Assembly: GCF_008757455.1 (NCBI RefSeq)
Contig: NZ_VCMV01000024.1
Coordinates: 40,782-104,781, forward strand
Source of the DNA: Microvirga brassicacearum
GTDB taxonomy: Bacteria; Pseudomonadota; Alphaproteobacteria; Rhizobiales; Beijerinckiaceae
DNA: 64,000 nt
Reading direction: 5' to 3'
Under the pieces are notes generated by a model. The model saw nothing but the letters and a program-made list of their open reading frames with translations. It searched no databases and was not told where the DNA came from. The translations under genes were made by a program, and so were the position numbers. Below, piece by piece: positions 7,605 through 16,336 of the stretch. Each line of letters starts with the position of its first letter. The first letter of the stretch is position 1.

Positions 7605-7667
7605 ATGAAAAATCTCGTGCTCGCCCTTCGACGCCAACTGAACGCTCCCGCTGCGCGAGCGCGATGA
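7605..7667 (+). CDS. Putative arginine leader peptide (leaderless)
   Basis: A 20-codon ORF beginning MKNLVLALRRQLN. Arg is at positions 9, 10, 18 and 20, and three of these four use CGA, usually rare in GC-rich alphaproteobacteria. The ATG coincides with the predicted transcription start, so the message would be leaderless, as described for trpL in Sinorhizobium. It ends 22 bases before a strong terminator and 116 bases before argC. The layout is that of an amino-acid attenuator: low charged tRNA-Arg would stall the ribosome in the leader and prevent termination. No ribosome binding site is expected or seen. The peptide itself probably has no stable function. Confidence 0.65.
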   Translation: MKNLVLALRRQLNAPAARAR

Positions 7668-7720
7668 CGGCTGTTCGGGCCTGATCGCAAGCCGCGCCCG
7701 GAGCGCGGCTTTTTTGTTTT
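7643..7720 (+). promoter_or_regulatory. argC attenuator (alternative hairpins, terminator)
   Basis: Four segments can be read. Segment 1 is CGCTC (7643-7647). Segment 2 is GAGCG at 7657-7661 with GCGC (7659-7662) and GGCT (7669-7672). Segment 3 is AGCCGCGC (7690-7697) and segment 4 is GCGCGGCT (7703-7710). Pairing 3:4 gives an 8-bp intrinsic terminator followed by TTTTT. Pairing 1:2 would free segment 3 for termination. Pairing 2:3 (GGCT/AGCC and GCGC/GCGC with a bulge) would be the antiterminator. A ribosome stalled at Arg codons 9-10 (7629-7634) would cover segment 1 and favour 2:3. The terminator is clear; the switch is inferred. Confidence 0.65.
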
Positions 7721-7783
7721 TGTCCCCATATTGATCTCATCACCGCGCGGCGAACGAGAAACCAACAGACGATAGGACCAGCG

Positions 7784-8746
7784 ATGTCGACCATCACCAA
7801 GAGCGCATCCGATCAGGACCAGAGGCTGGCAACCGTGTTCATCGACGGCGAAGCGGGCACGACCGGTCTTGGTATTCGCGAACGTCTGAGAGGAGTTCCG
7901 GGCATCGCGATCCGGAGCATCGCGCCCGACCTGCGCAAGGACCCTTCGGCCAAGCGGGAGATTCTCGGCGCGGTCGATCTGGTGGTGCTGTGCCTGCACG
8001 ATGGCGCCGCGCGCGAAACCGTCGCGCTCGTGGAAGGCCTGTCCGGCAGGAGGCCGAAGATCCTCGACGCCAGCACGGCCCATCGGGTCAGTCCTGGTTG
8101 GGCCTATGGCTTCGCCGAGCTTTCCGCGACGCAAAGGCAGGCGGTCGCGGGAGCGGATCGGGTGGCCAATCCCGGCTGCTACCCCACGGGAGCGATCGCG
8201 CTTCTGCGGCCGCTCATCGATGGCGGGTTGCTGCCTGCCGATTACCCGGTCAGCGTCAATGCGGTCAGCGGCTATAGCGGCGGCGGCAGGTCCATGATCG
8301 AGGCCTACGAGGCCGGCACCGCGCCCGCTTTCGAACTTTACGGCCTCGGCTTCGAGCACAAGCATGTGCCGGAACTGCAGAAATATAGCGGCCTCCTTCG
8401 GCGTCCCATCTTCATCCCGTCGGTGGGGAATTTCCGTCAGGGCATGCTCGTCAGCATCCCGCTCCACCTCGACCTGCTGCCTGGCAAACCTACCGCTTCC
8501 GAACTCGAGGCGGCCTTGGCTGCATGGTATGAGGGTAGCGATCTGGTCAGCGTCGTGCCGGTCGACGAGAGAGGCGGCGGACGCATCGAACCTGAAGCCC
8601 TCAACGACACCGATCGCATGGAATTGCGGGTTTTCAGCAAACCCGATTATGGCCATGCCGTGCTGGTTGCGCGCCTGGATAACCTCGGCAAGGGCGCGTC
8701 CGGCGCCGCGGTCCAGAACATCCGGCTGATGCTGGGGTTGATCTGA
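7784..8746 (+). CDS. argC: N-acetyl-gamma-glutamyl-phosphate reductase
   Basis: The third step of arginine biosynthesis: NADPH-dependent reduction of N-acetylglutamyl-5-phosphate to the semialdehyde. The 320-residue size and the start [15 protein letters not shown] (about residues 21-35) identify the type 2 ArgC group. The catalytic cysteine is C132 in NPGCYPTGA, and the conserved [12 protein letters not shown] and [12 protein letters not shown] follow. A ribosome binding site (AGGA) lies 7 bases before the ATG. The gene is monocistronic, behind the leader-peptide attenuator described above. The rplM-rpsI-argC order is common in alphaproteobacteria. Confidence 0.95.
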   Translation: MSTITKSASDQDQRLATVFIDGEAGTTGLGIRERLRGVPGIAIRSIAPDLRKDPSAKREILGAVDLVVLCLHDGAARETVALVEGLSGRRPKILDASTAHRVSPGWAYGFAELSATQRQAVAGADRVANPGCYPTGAIALLRPLIDGGLLPADYPVSVNAVSGYSGGGRSMIEAYEAGTAPAFELYGLGFEHKHVPELQKYSGLLRRPIFIPSVGNFRQGMLVSIPLHLDLLPGKPTASELEAALAAWYEGSDLVSVVPVDERGGGRIEPEALNDTDRMELRVFSKPDYGHAVLVARLDNLGKGASGAAVQNIRLMLGLI

Positions 8747-8819
8747 CGCGCCCCGGGTGCCGGGCAGGCATGCGTCATTCCCGATTTGCGAATGGCTCCC
8801 GAAACCCTTAAGTCATGGC

Positions 8820-8838
8820 ATTACGCATTGCGCGTAAT
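8820..8838. promoter_or_regulatory. Inverted repeat upstream of lipA
   Basis: ATTACGC and GCGTAAT form a perfect 7-bp inverted repeat with a 5-base spacer, 23 bases upstream of the lipA start. It could be an operator or an mRNA hairpin near the translation start. I do not recognise the motif. Confidence 0.4.
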
Positions 8839-8861
8839 TTTCGCTCAAGGAACTCACGTTC

Positions 8862-9821
8862 ATGGCCGTCGTTCTCGACCTTCTGAACCGGGATAGCCGT
8901 CCCCGCCATCCGGAAAAGGCCCACCGGCCGGATCAGCCCGTTCAGCAGCGAAAACCCGACTGGATCCGCGTGAAAGCGCCAGGCTCGCCCAAATGGGCCG
9001 AGACCAACCGGATCGTCAAAGAGAACAACCTCGTCACGGTCTGCGAAGAGGCCGGCTGCCCGAATATCGGCGAGTGCTGGGAGAAAAAGCACGCCACCTT
9101 CATGATCATGGGCGACACCTGCACCAGGGCCTGCGCCTTCTGCAACGTGAAGACCGGCATGCCGCAGGCGCTCGATCCCAACGAGCCTGAAAACGTCGCC
9201 ATCGCGGTCCAGAAGCTCGGTCTCGAACACGTGGTCATCACGTCGGTCGATCGCGACGATCTCGATGATGGCGGCGCGCAGCACTTCGCCGATGTGATCC
9301 ACGCCATTCGCTCCCGCTCGCCCCGGACCACGGTCGAGATCCTGACCCCGGACTTCCTGAGGAAGCCGGGGGCGCTGGAGATCGTCGTCGCGGCCAAACC
9401 CGACGTCTTCAACCACAATCTCGAGACGGTGCCGTCGAAATACCTCAAGGTCCGCCCTGGCGCACGCTACTTCCACTCGATCCGCCTGCTTCAGCGCGTG
9501 AAGGAAATCGACCCCACCATCTTCACCAAATCGGGCATCATGGTTGGCCTCGGCGAGGAGCGGAACGAGGTCATTCAGCTGATGGACGATCTGCGGTCGG
9601 CCGACGTGGATTTCATGACCATCGGGCAATATCTGCAGCCCACAAAAAAGCATCACCCGGTGATCCGGTTCGTGACGCCCGACGAGTTCAAGGCATTCGA
9701 GACGACGGCCTATGCCAAAGGCTTCCATCTCGTCTCCGCAACGCCGCTGACCCGTTCATCGCACCATGCGGGCGAGGATTTCGCGAAGCTCAAGGCCGCT
9801 CGTCTGTCGAAACTTGCCTGA
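8862..9821 (+). CDS. lipA: Lipoyl synthase
   Basis: A radical-SAM enzyme that inserts two sulfurs into octanoyl-E2/GcvH to form lipoyl groups. It has both family iron-sulfur cluster motifs: the auxiliary CX4CX5C cluster at C61, C66 and C72 ([14 protein letters not shown]) and the radical-SAM CX3CX2C at C87, C91 and C94 (CTRACAFC). The C-terminal [10 protein letters not shown] contains the Arg-Ser-Ser motif, whose serine ligates the auxiliary cluster. Length 319 is normal. Its stop is immediately followed by the start of the P-loop protein gene, so lipA, the P-loop gene and ratA probably form an operon. lipA next to ratA is common in alphaproteobacteria. Confidence 0.97.
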   Translation: MAVVLDLLNRDSRPRHPEKAHRPDQPVQQRKPDWIRVKAPGSPKWAETNRIVKENNLVTVCEEAGCPNIGECWEKKHATFMIMGDTCTRACAFCNVKTGMPQALDPNEPENVAIAVQKLGLEHVVITSVDRDDLDDGGAQHFADVIHAIRSRSPRTTVEILTPDFLRKPGALEIVVAAKPDVFNHNLETVPSKYLKVRPGARYFHSIRLLQRVKEIDPTIFTKSGIMVGLGEERNEVIQLMDDLRSADVDFMTIGQYLQPTKKHHPVIRFVTPDEFKAFETTAYAKGFHLVSATPLTRSSHHAGEDFAKLKAARLSKLA

Positions 9822-10349
9822 ATGGGCGGCCCGTCGATGCAGCGCATTCTCGTGCTCGGCAGCCCCGGTGCCGGCAAAAGCACGCTGGCACGGAGCCTCG
9901 CGGCGAGGCTTCACCTTCCGCTCATTCATCTCGACCGGGAATATTTCGGCCCCGGATGGACGATGCCCGCGCGGGAGGAATGGCGCGGGCGTGTCTCGGA
10001 ACTGGCGGCCCGGCCCGCATGGGTCATGGACGGCAATTATGCCAGCACATTCGATCTCCGCGTGCCTCGCGCGACCACCATCATCTGGCTCGATGTCCCG
10101 CGTTGGAAGTGCCTGCTCCGGGTAACCTGGCGCGTCCTGCGCCATTACGGCCAGGTGCGGCCCGACCTCGGGCCGGGCTGCTCGGAGCGTTTCGATTTCT
10201 CCTTCATGCGCTGGGTCTGGAACTATCCGGCGCAAATGGGCATCAAGACCGCCCGAATGCTCAAGAAACTGCGTCCGGATCAGCAAGTCTTCATCGTGCG
10301 CTCGCGCGCCGATTTCGCGGCGCTCGAATCCCGACTGGAGGCTGCCTGA
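9822..10349 (+). CDS. P-loop nucleotide kinase-like protein (FlaR/adenylate-kinase-like)
   Basis: A 175-residue single-domain P-loop protein with Walker A GSPGAGKST (about residues 13-21), LHLPLIHLDREYFGPGW (substrate-side loop) and WVMDGNYAST, the signature of the group annotated as DNA topology modulation protein FlaR or adenylate kinase-like. Members are probable small-molecule kinases of unknown substrate; the topology label is historical. The ATG at 9822 directly follows the lipA stop; a second ATG at 9837 would remove five residues. It sits between lipA and ratA in one transcription unit. Confidence 0.75.
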   Translation: MGGPSMQRILVLGSPGAGKSTLARSLAARLHLPLIHLDREYFGPGWTMPAREEWRGRVSELAARPAWVMDGNYASTFDLRVPRATTIIWLDVPRWKCLLRVTWRVLRHYGQVRPDLGPGCSERFDFSFMRWVWNYPAQMGIKTARMLKKLRPDQQVFIVRSRADFAALESRLEAA

Positions 10350-10351
10350 CG

Positions 10352-10837
10352 ATGCCCACATTCCGCTCCATGCGTCAGGTGAAGCACAGCGCCGCCGAGA
10401 TGTTCGCTCTCGTGGCCGATGTGGAAAGCTATCCGGAATTCGTGCCCCTCTGCGAGAGCCTGCGCGTCGTCCGCCGAGCGCAAAGCGGCGAGGGGATCGA
10501 AACCGTCGTGGCGGCGATGAGCGTCGGCTACAAGGCCATCCGCGAGAGCTTCACGAGCCGGGTCGAACTCGATCATCCGCGGCTTCGCATCGACGTGGAA
10601 TACGTGGATGGGCCGTTCAAGTTTCTGGAAAACCGCTGGACCTTCCGCGATTTGCCGACGGGAAGCGAGGTCGGCTTCTACATCAATTATGAATTCAAGA
10701 GCTTCGCGCTCGGCGTGCTGATGGGCGCAGTCTTCGACAAGGCGTTCAGGAAATTCGCCGAAGCCTTTGAAGAACGGGCCGATTTGATCTATTCAGCCGA
10801 TTCGCGGTCAGGGCGCGTAGGGTCCTCGCGGGCCTGA
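10352..10837 (+). CDS. ratA: RatA/COQ10-family START-domain protein
   Basis: A 161-residue polyketide-cyclase/START-type protein. MPTFRSMRQVKHSAAEMFALVADVESYPEFVPLC is typical of the COQ10/RatA family, as are the later GPFKFLENRW and the amphipathic C-terminal helix with FDKAFRKFAEAFEERA. Eukaryotic COQ10 binds coenzyme Q; E. coli RatA was reported to block 70S ribosome association. In alphaproteobacteria a quinone-related role is the more likely reading, but this is inference. The start overlaps no neighbour and lies 2 bases after the P-loop gene's stop. Confidence 0.85.
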   Translation: MPTFRSMRQVKHSAAEMFALVADVESYPEFVPLCESLRVVRRAQSGEGIETVVAAMSVGYKAIRESFTSRVELDHPRLRIDVEYVDGPFKFLENRWTFRDLPTGSEVGFYINYEFKSFALGVLMGAVFDKAFRKFAEAFEERADLIYSADSRSGRVGSSRA

Positions 10838-10844
10838 CGTCTGG

Positions 10845-11336
10845 CTAGGCGGAGAGCGTGCTTTCCAGAAGCCGCATCGCCTCCTCGACTGCTCGCAGGC
10901 GAACGATCTGGCGGCCGAGATCCCCATAACGACGGACCAGAACCTGCGTTTCACGGCCGCGATGCGCGAGCGCGAAGTGAACAAGGCCGACCGGCTTTGC
11001 TTCGCTGCCGCCACCCGGGCCAGCAACGCCGGTAATCGATACGGCAATGTCGGCGCGGGAACGCGTCAGCGCGCCATCCGCCATCGCCCGCGCAATCTCT
11101 TCGCTCACCGCTCCATGGGCGGCGAGAAGGGTTGAGGGGACGCCCAGCATCTCAGTCTTTGCCTCGTTGGAATAGGTCACGAAGCCGCGCTCGACCACCG
11201 CCGATGAACCGGGAATCTCGGTCAGGAGAGCCGCCACCAGACCGCCGGTGCAGGATTCCGCCGTGGCAAGTTTCCAGCCCCGGGACTTGCAGCCGCGCAG
11301 AAGCGCCGCGGCACGGTCCTTCAATTCCGGGGTCAT
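10845..11336 (-). CDS. pncC: Nicotinamide-nucleotide amidohydrolase (CinA C-terminal type)
   Basis: A 163-residue stand-alone CinA C-terminal domain, which deamidates NMN to nicotinate mononucleotide in pyridine-nucleotide recycling. The signature [17 protein letters not shown] (about residues 22-38) contains the catalytic serine, and [23 protein letters not shown] is the second conserved block. The start overlaps the ispDF stop by four bases (ATGA), so the two are translationally coupled. The ispDF-cinA order is a standard alphaproteobacterial arrangement. It is convergent with ratA. Confidence 0.92.
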   Translation of the reverse strand: MTPELKDRAAALLRGCKSRGWKLATAESCTGGLVAALLTEIPGSSAVVERGFVTYSNEAKTEMLGVPSTLLAAHGAVSEEIARAMADGALTRSRADIAVSITGVAGPGGGSEAKPVGLVHFALAHRGRETQVLVRRYGDLGRQIVRLRAVEEAMRLLESTLSA

Positions 11337-12541
11337 GGGCGTTTCTCCGGCAAGCGAATTGTCGCCGCGGCTTGCGCCGCAATGCCCTCGCCGCGGCCGG
11401 TGAAGCCCAGTTTCTCGGTCGTCGTCGCCTTCACCGAGACCTGGTCGATCTCAAGGTTTGCGATTGCGGCGATCCGCGCCCGGATCGCCTCGCGGTGCGG
11501 GCCGAGCTTGGGCCGCTCGCAGAGCAGCGTCGCGTCCAGATGATCGACGATGCCGCCCCTTTCGCGCACCAGGGCGACCGCATAGGCGAGAAACCGGTCC
11601 GATGAGGCGCCGCGCCATTGCGGATCACTCGGCGGGAAGTGCGTGCCGATGTCGCCGTCTGCGAGCGCGCCCAGCACGGCGTCGGTCAGGGCGTGCAGGA
11701 TCACGTCGCCGTCCGAATGCGCCACCACGCCCCGGTCGTGTGCGATCTTGATGCCGCCGAGCCATACATGATCCCCGTCAACAAAGGCATGAACATCGAA
11801 GCCGGTCCCGAACCGCGTGAGGTAGGCCATGGCGCGTCCTTTCAGGCGTTGCTCGGCCGCTTGAAAATCCGCCGCGCCGGTCAGCTTCAGATTGCCCGCG
11901 TCGCCATCGAAAACATGGACGGTCAGGCCGGCCCATTCCGCTAAGGCGCCGTCATCGGTGAAGGCGTGCAAGCCCGCGGCGGCAGCTTTGCGGTGTGCCG
12001 CCAGCAGGACGTTGAAGGAAAAGGCTTGCGGTGTCTGGACGGCGCGCAAAGTTGCGCGATCGAGGGTCGAGACGGCTCTGCCTTCGCCATCCACGACCTT
12101 GATCGTGTCGGTGACCGCGGAACCCGGCACCGCCGCCCGGAAGGCACGGCCGGCCGCGATGGCGCGGTCGATCAATGCGGGTTCGGCGAAGGGCCGCGCC
12201 GCATCATGGATGAGGACGAGGTCCACGGCCGAATGTCCCAGGGCTTCGAGGCCGTTCAGTACTGAATTCTGCCGGGTTTCGCCCCCATAGGCAGGCGGCG
12301 ACAAGTGGGCGGCTGTATGGGGCGCGAGTTCCGACACGCTTTGGCGATAGAGGGCTTCATCGTCCGGATGAATAACCACCTGCACGACGTCAATTCCGGG
12401 ATGCGTCAAAAACGCGTCGAGCGTCCGTGCGAGGATTGTCCGGCCGGCGAGCGAGCGGTACTGCTTCGGCAAGCCATTGCCCGCTCGGAAACCGCGGCCG
12501 GCGGCGACAATGAGGGCGGCGACTGACATGCTGTCTGGCAC
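11333..12541 (-). CDS. ispDF: Bifunctional IspD/IspF isoprenoid enzyme
   Basis: A natural fusion of two MEP-pathway enzymes: IspD (2-C-methyl-D-erythritol 4-phosphate cytidylyltransferase) in residues 1 to about 235 and IspF (2,4-cyclodiphosphate synthase) in residues 240-402. The IspD motifs are [22 protein letters not shown], with the glycine-rich CTP loop, and [10 protein letters not shown]. IspF shows [13 protein letters not shown] and [38 protein letters not shown] with the metal-binding Asp and His. The fused form is characteristic of alphaproteobacteria and some epsilonproteobacteria. The start may be 12541 or the ATG at 12529. Confidence 0.97.
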   Translation of the reverse strand: MPDSMSVAALIVAAGRGFRAGNGLPKQYRSLAGRTILARTLDAFLTHPGIDVVQVVIHPDDEALYRQSVSELAPHTAAHLSPPAYGGETRQNSVLNGLEALGHSAVDLVLIHDAARPFAEPALIDRAIAAGRAFRAAVPGSAVTDTIKVVDGEGRAVSTLDRATLRAVQTPQAFSFNVLLAAHRKAAAAGLHAFTDDGALAEWAGLTVHVFDGDAGNLKLTGAADFQAAEQRLKGRAMAYLTRFGTGFDVHAFVDGDHVWLGGIKIAHDRGVVAHSDGDVILHALTDAVLGALADGDIGTHFPPSDPQWRGASSDRFLAYAVALVRERGGIVDHLDATLLCERPKLGPHREAIRARIAAIANLEIDQVSVKATTTEKLGFTGRGEGIAAQAAATIRLPEKRP

Positions 12542-12666
12542 TCCGAAGGATCCGTTCTCCTAAGGGGCGAACACGTCTAACGCAATCGCCGCATGCATGT
12601 GGCACAGGGTACCCGATACCCGCAGGGACTTGCGCAACGCGCGCAATTGGCTATTCATTGGGCACA

Positions 12667-13686
12667 ATGGGAACTGATCAAAAAATAGGCGTATCGGATT
12701 TCTCCATCGGAGACCTGCCGATCAGGACGCCGGCCATTCTCGCGCCGCTGTCCGGCGTGACCGATGTGGCGTTCCGCCGTGCGGCGCAGGGGCTCGGCGC
12801 CGGTCTCGTCGTGTCCGAGATGGTCGTTTCCGACGAATTGGTGAAGGGCTATGCCGAAGCGCAGCTTCGCGCCGAGGGCTCCGGCATCGAGCCGCACGTG
12901 GTGCAGCTGGCCGGCTGCGATCCGCGTTCGATGGCCGAAGGGGTTAGGATTGCCGAGGCCGCGGGCGCGCGTATCGTCGACATCAACATGGGCTGTCCGG
13001 CAAAGCGCGTGATCGGCGGCTATGCCGGCTCGGCTCTCATGCGGGATCTCGATCATGCCTGCCGGCTGATCGAGGCGAGCGTCGCCGTGGCGAGTGTTCC
13101 GGTGACGGTGAAGATGCGCCTCGGCTGGGACGAGAAGACGATCAACGCGCCCGAACTCGCCCGCCGTGCGGAGGCCCTTGGGGTCAAGGCGATCACCGTT
13201 CACGGTCGCACGCGCCAGCAATTCTACAAGGGCGAGGCGGACTGGAAGGCCATCGCGGCTGTCGTGGCTGCCGTTACCATCCCGGTGATCGCCAATGGCG
13301 ATATCGGCTCGCTTGAGGATGCGCGGCGCTGCCTGTCTGAATCCCAAGCCGCTGCCGTCATGGTCGGGCGTTGCGCGGTCGGCCGTCCCTGGCTCGTCGG
13401 CCAGATCGGCGCAGGCCTGAAGGGCCGCCACATCGCCGACCCGACGCCGGAGGCGATGACCGAGATTGCGGTCGGACATTATGAGGGCCTCATCGCCCTT
13501 TATGGCGAAAAGGTCGCCATCCGCCACGCCCGGAAGCACCTGGCGGCTTATGCGGACGTGGCGATCGCCGCGGGTTTCGCGTTCGACGCCGCCTCGCGCA
13601 TGAAACTGGTGACGACCGAGGAGTCGAAGGTCGTGTTCGGATTGCTGCGGTCGCTCTATGCCGATCGGGTGCGGGAGGCCGCATGA
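12667..13686 (+). CDS. dusB: tRNA-dihydrouridine synthase B
   Basis: An FMN-dependent enzyme that reduces specific tRNA uridines to dihydrouridine. The 339-residue TIM barrel shows [13 protein letters not shown] near the N-terminus, the catalytic-cysteine motif NMGCPAKRV (about residues 102-110), [21 protein letters not shown] and [10 protein letters not shown]. The ATG at 12667 is chosen; a TTG at 12658 in frame is possible. It is the first gene of the dusB-ntrB-ntrC block, the alphaproteobacterial nifR3-ntrBC arrangement, and its stop overlaps the ntrB start by four bases. Confidence 0.96.
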   Translation: MGTDQKIGVSDFSIGDLPIRTPAILAPLSGVTDVAFRRAAQGLGAGLVVSEMVVSDELVKGYAEAQLRAEGSGIEPHVVQLAGCDPRSMAEGVRIAEAAGARIVDINMGCPAKRVIGGYAGSALMRDLDHACRLIEASVAVASVPVTVKMRLGWDEKTINAPELARRAEALGVKAITVHGRTRQQFYKGEADWKAIAAVVAAVTIPVIANGDIGSLEDARRCLSESQAAAVMVGRCAVGRPWLVGQIGAGLKGRHIADPTPEAMTEIAVGHYEGLIALYGEKVAIRHARKHLAAYADVAIAAGFAFDAASRMKLVTTEESKVVFGLLRSLYADRVREAA

Positions 13687-14783
13687 CCGTCGGCGTCAAT
13701 GATCGTGTCATGAATGCGCTGCCCCTGCCGGTTCTGACCATCGGCGCATCAGGCGCGGTGACACACGCCAATGCCGCCGCCGAAGCCTTTTTCGACATGA
13801 GCCTCCGGGTCATGCAGCGCCAGAAGCTCAGCGATTTCATTCCCTTCGGCTCGCCCGTGATGGCACTGATCGACGACGTGCGCCAGCGCGGATCGAGCGT
13901 CAGCGAGCACCGGATCGATATCGGATCGCCACGCATCGGAGCTGAGCGCATCGTCGATGTGTTCGCGACCCCGCTGGGGGATGTGGGCGAGGACGTGATC
14001 GTGATGCTGCAGGAGCGCACCATCGCCGACAAGATGGACCGGCAACTGACCCATCGCGGTGCCGCCCGGTCGATCACCGCTTTGGGCGCGATGCTGGCGC
14101 ATGAGATCAAGAACCCGCTCTCAGGGATCCGCGGTGCGGCGCAACTCCTCGAGCAATCCGCAAATGACGAGGACCGCCAGCTCACGCGCCTGATCTGCGA
14201 CGAGACCGACCGGATCGTGAAGCTCGTCGAGCGCATGGAGCTCTTTGGCGAAGAACGCCCCTCGGAGCGGGGGCCGATCAATGTCCATGGGGTGCTCGAC
14301 CACGTGAAGCGCCTCGCCCAGTCGGGCTTTGCCCGCCACATCCGCTTCGTCGAAAACTACGACCCGTCCCTTCCGCCGGTCCTCGGCAACCGCGACCAGT
14401 TGATCCAGGTCGTGCTCAACCTGGTGAAGAACGCCGCCGAAGCGGTTGGAATCGACGCGTCGGATGGCGAGATCGTCCTGTCGACTGCTTTTCGCACCGG
14501 GGTGCGCCTGCAGATGCCGGGCGCCGCCGAGCGCGTCTCCCTGCCGATCGAACTTAGCATCCGCGATAACGGCCCCGGCGTTCCCGCCGACCTGGTGAGC
14601 GATCTGTTCGATCCCTTCGTGACCACGAAAGCGCAAGGGAGCGGCCTCGGCCTTGCCCTCGTGGCAAAGATCGTGGGCGATCATGGCGGCATCGTCGAAT
14701 GCGATCCCGCTCCGCGCCGCACCTCATTTCGCATCCTGCTGCCCATGCACCGCGCCGATGACGGTCGCGCGTCCGAATTGTGA
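13683..14783 (+). CDS. ntrB: Nitrogen regulation sensor histidine kinase NtrB
   Basis: A 366-residue soluble sensor kinase. Residues about 10-110 form a PAS domain ([18 protein letters not shown]). The phosphoacceptor is H140 in [10 protein letters not shown], followed by the N box NAAEAVG and G boxes DNGPGVP and GSGLGLALV. NtrB is controlled by PII and phosphorylates or dephosphorylates NtrC according to nitrogen status. Its start overlaps dusB (ATGA). There are no membrane segments. Confidence 0.95.
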   Translation: MTVGVNDRVMNALPLPVLTIGASGAVTHANAAAEAFFDMSLRVMQRQKLSDFIPFGSPVMALIDDVRQRGSSVSEHRIDIGSPRIGAERIVDVFATPLGDVGEDVIVMLQERTIADKMDRQLTHRGAARSITALGAMLAHEIKNPLSGIRGAAQLLEQSANDEDRQLTRLICDETDRIVKLVERMELFGEERPSERGPINVHGVLDHVKRLAQSGFARHIRFVENYDPSLPPVLGNRDQLIQVVLNLVKNAAEAVGIDASDGEIVLSTAFRTGVRLQMPGAAERVSLPIELSIRDNGPGVPADLVSDLFDPFVTTKAQGSGLGLALVAKIVGDHGGIVECDPAPRRTSFRILLPMHRADDGRASEL

Positions 14784-14793
14784 GACTTGCCCC

Positions 14794-16248
14794 ATGCCGA
14801 GTGGACAGATCCTTCTCGCCGACGATGACGCCGCGATCCGCACGGTGCTCAATCAGGCCCTGTCGCGGGCCGGCTACGAGGTGCGCTCCACCAGCAACGC
14901 CGCCACCCTCTGGCGCTGGGTCGCACAGGGGGAGGGCGACCTGATCATCACCGATGTGGTGATGCCGGACGAGAACGCTTTTGACCTTCTGCCTCGCATC
15001 AAGAAACTGCGCCCCGATCTGCCTGTCATCGTCATGAGCGCGCAGAACACCTTCATGACCGCCATCAAGGCATCCGAGCGCGGCGCCTACGAATATCTGC
15101 CGAAGCCTTTCGATCTCAAGGAACTGGTGGCGGTGGTGGGCAGGGCCCTGTCGCGCCCACGCGCGGCGTCGATTGCCCCACCGCAGGCGGATCAGGAAGA
15201 GATCCCGCTCGTCGGCCGCTCGCAGGCCATGCAGGACATCTATCGCTCGCTCGCCCGCCTGATGCCGACCGACCTCACCGTGATGATCACCGGCGAGTCC
15301 GGCACCGGCAAGGAACTCGTGGCCAAGGCCCTGCACGATTACGGCAAGCGCCGTCAGGGACCCTTCGTCGCCGTCAACATGGCGGCGATTCCGCGCGAGC
15401 TGATCGAGTCTGATCTGTTCGGCCACGAGAAGGGCGCCTTCACCGGAGCAACCGCGCGCAATACCGGCCGCTTCGAACAGGCCGAGGGTGGTACGCTGTT
15501 TCTCGACGAGATCGGCGATATGCCGATGGAAGCGCAGACGCGGTTGCTGCGCGTGCTCCAGCAAGGCGAATACACCACGGTCGGCGGGCGCATTCCGATC
15601 AAGACCAATGTGCGGATCGTCGCTGCCACCAACAAGGACCTGCGGATCCTGATCCAGCAAGGGTTGTTCCGCGAGGACCTGTTCTTCCGGCTCAACGTCG
15701 TGCCGTTGCGGCTGCCGCCCCTGCGGGAGCGGGTGGAGGACATCCCGGATCTCGCTCGCCATTTCTTCGCTCTGGTGGAAAAGGAAGGTCTGTCGCGCAA
15801 GCAGCTCGATTCGGAAGCGATGGACCGCATGAAGCGCTATCGCTGGCCGGGGAATGTGCGGGAGTTGGAGAACCTTGTCCGGCGCCTGGCCGCTCTCTAC
15901 CCGCAGGACGTGATCAGCGGGGCGATCATCGATTCGGAACTGGACGCGCAGCCGATCGCGATGCCTCTCGCCTCGGGACGAGCGGACAGCTTGGACGCCT
16001 CCGAGGGCCTTTCGGATGCGGTCGAGCGGCATCTCGTGGATTATTTCTCCGGGTTCAAGGACAACCTGCCGCCGCCCGGTCTTTATCACCGCATCCTGCG
16101 CGAGATCGAAGGCCCGCTGATCGGCGCAGCGCTCGCCGCCACGCGCGGCAACCAGATCAGGGCGGCGGAGCTTCTCGGCGTCAACCGCAATACTTTGCGC
16201 AAGAAGGTCCGCGATCTGGAGTTGCAGGTTGTGCGCACGAGCCGATAG
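14794..16248 (+). CDS. ntrC: Nitrogen regulator NtrC (sigma-54 activator)
   Basis: A 484-residue enhancer-binding protein with three domains. The receiver has phosphoacceptor D54 ([10 protein letters not shown]). The AAA+ domain has Walker A GESGTGKE at 167-174, the sigma-54 contact loop GAFTGA at 214-219 and the Walker B region LFLDEIGDM. The C-terminal Fis-type HTH is [24 protein letters not shown]. It activates nitrogen-assimilation genes with RpoN. The start at 14794 is 10 bases after ntrB; the open frame extends further upstream inside ntrB but lacks domain character. Confidence 0.97.
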   Translation: MPSGQILLADDDAAIRTVLNQALSRAGYEVRSTSNAATLWRWVAQGEGDLIITDVVMPDENAFDLLPRIKKLRPDLPVIVMSAQNTFMTAIKASERGAYEYLPKPFDLKELVAVVGRALSRPRAASIAPPQADQEEIPLVGRSQAMQDIYRSLARLMPTDLTVMITGESGTGKELVAKALHDYGKRRQGPFVAVNMAAIPRELIESDLFGHEKGAFTGATARNTGRFEQAEGGTLFLDEIGDMPMEAQTRLLRVLQQGEYTTVGGRIPIKTNVRIVAATNKDLRILIQQGLFREDLFFRLNVVPLRLPPLRERVEDIPDLARHFFALVEKEGLSRKQLDSEAMDRMKRYRWPGNVRELENLVRRLAALYPQDVISGAIIDSELDAQPIAMPLASGRADSLDASEGLSDAVERHLVDYFSGFKDNLPPPGLYHRILREIEGPLIGAALAATRGNQIRAAELLGVNRNTLRKKVRDLELQVVRTSR

Positions 16249-16291
16249 CCCGCCGGCAATTCCGGCAGAAGGCCGCACCCCGCTGCCTTAA

Positions 16292-16331
16292 TGTGGTCAT
16301 TTGACCACAGTGTTGTGTTGGTGCATCACCA
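16292..16331. promoter_or_regulatory. Two palindromes between ntrC and ntrY
   Basis: TGTGGTCA-TT-TGACCACA (16292-16309) is a perfect 8-bp inverted repeat with a 2-base centre. TGGTG-CAT-CACCA (16319-16331) is a second one, 9 bases further on. Both lie directly upstream of the probable ntrY start. The first looks like a protein-binding operator, because its centre is too short for an RNA hairpin loop. The regulator is unknown. Confidence 0.45.
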
Positions 16332-16336
16332 CAAGA

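Noticed and set aside
8808..9728. A 306-codon open frame antisense to lipA
   Set aside because: The lipA frame carries all the iron-sulfur cluster motifs; the antisense frame is a shadow.
11333..12541. ispD-ispF fusion as an unusual fusion
   Set aside because: The bifunctional form is standard in alphaproteobacteria.
14554..16278. A 574-codon open frame antisense to ntrC
   Set aside because: It lies wholly opposite ntrC, a certain gene; the residue mix is the His/Arg/Gln-rich pattern expected from the reverse strand of GC-rich coding DNA.
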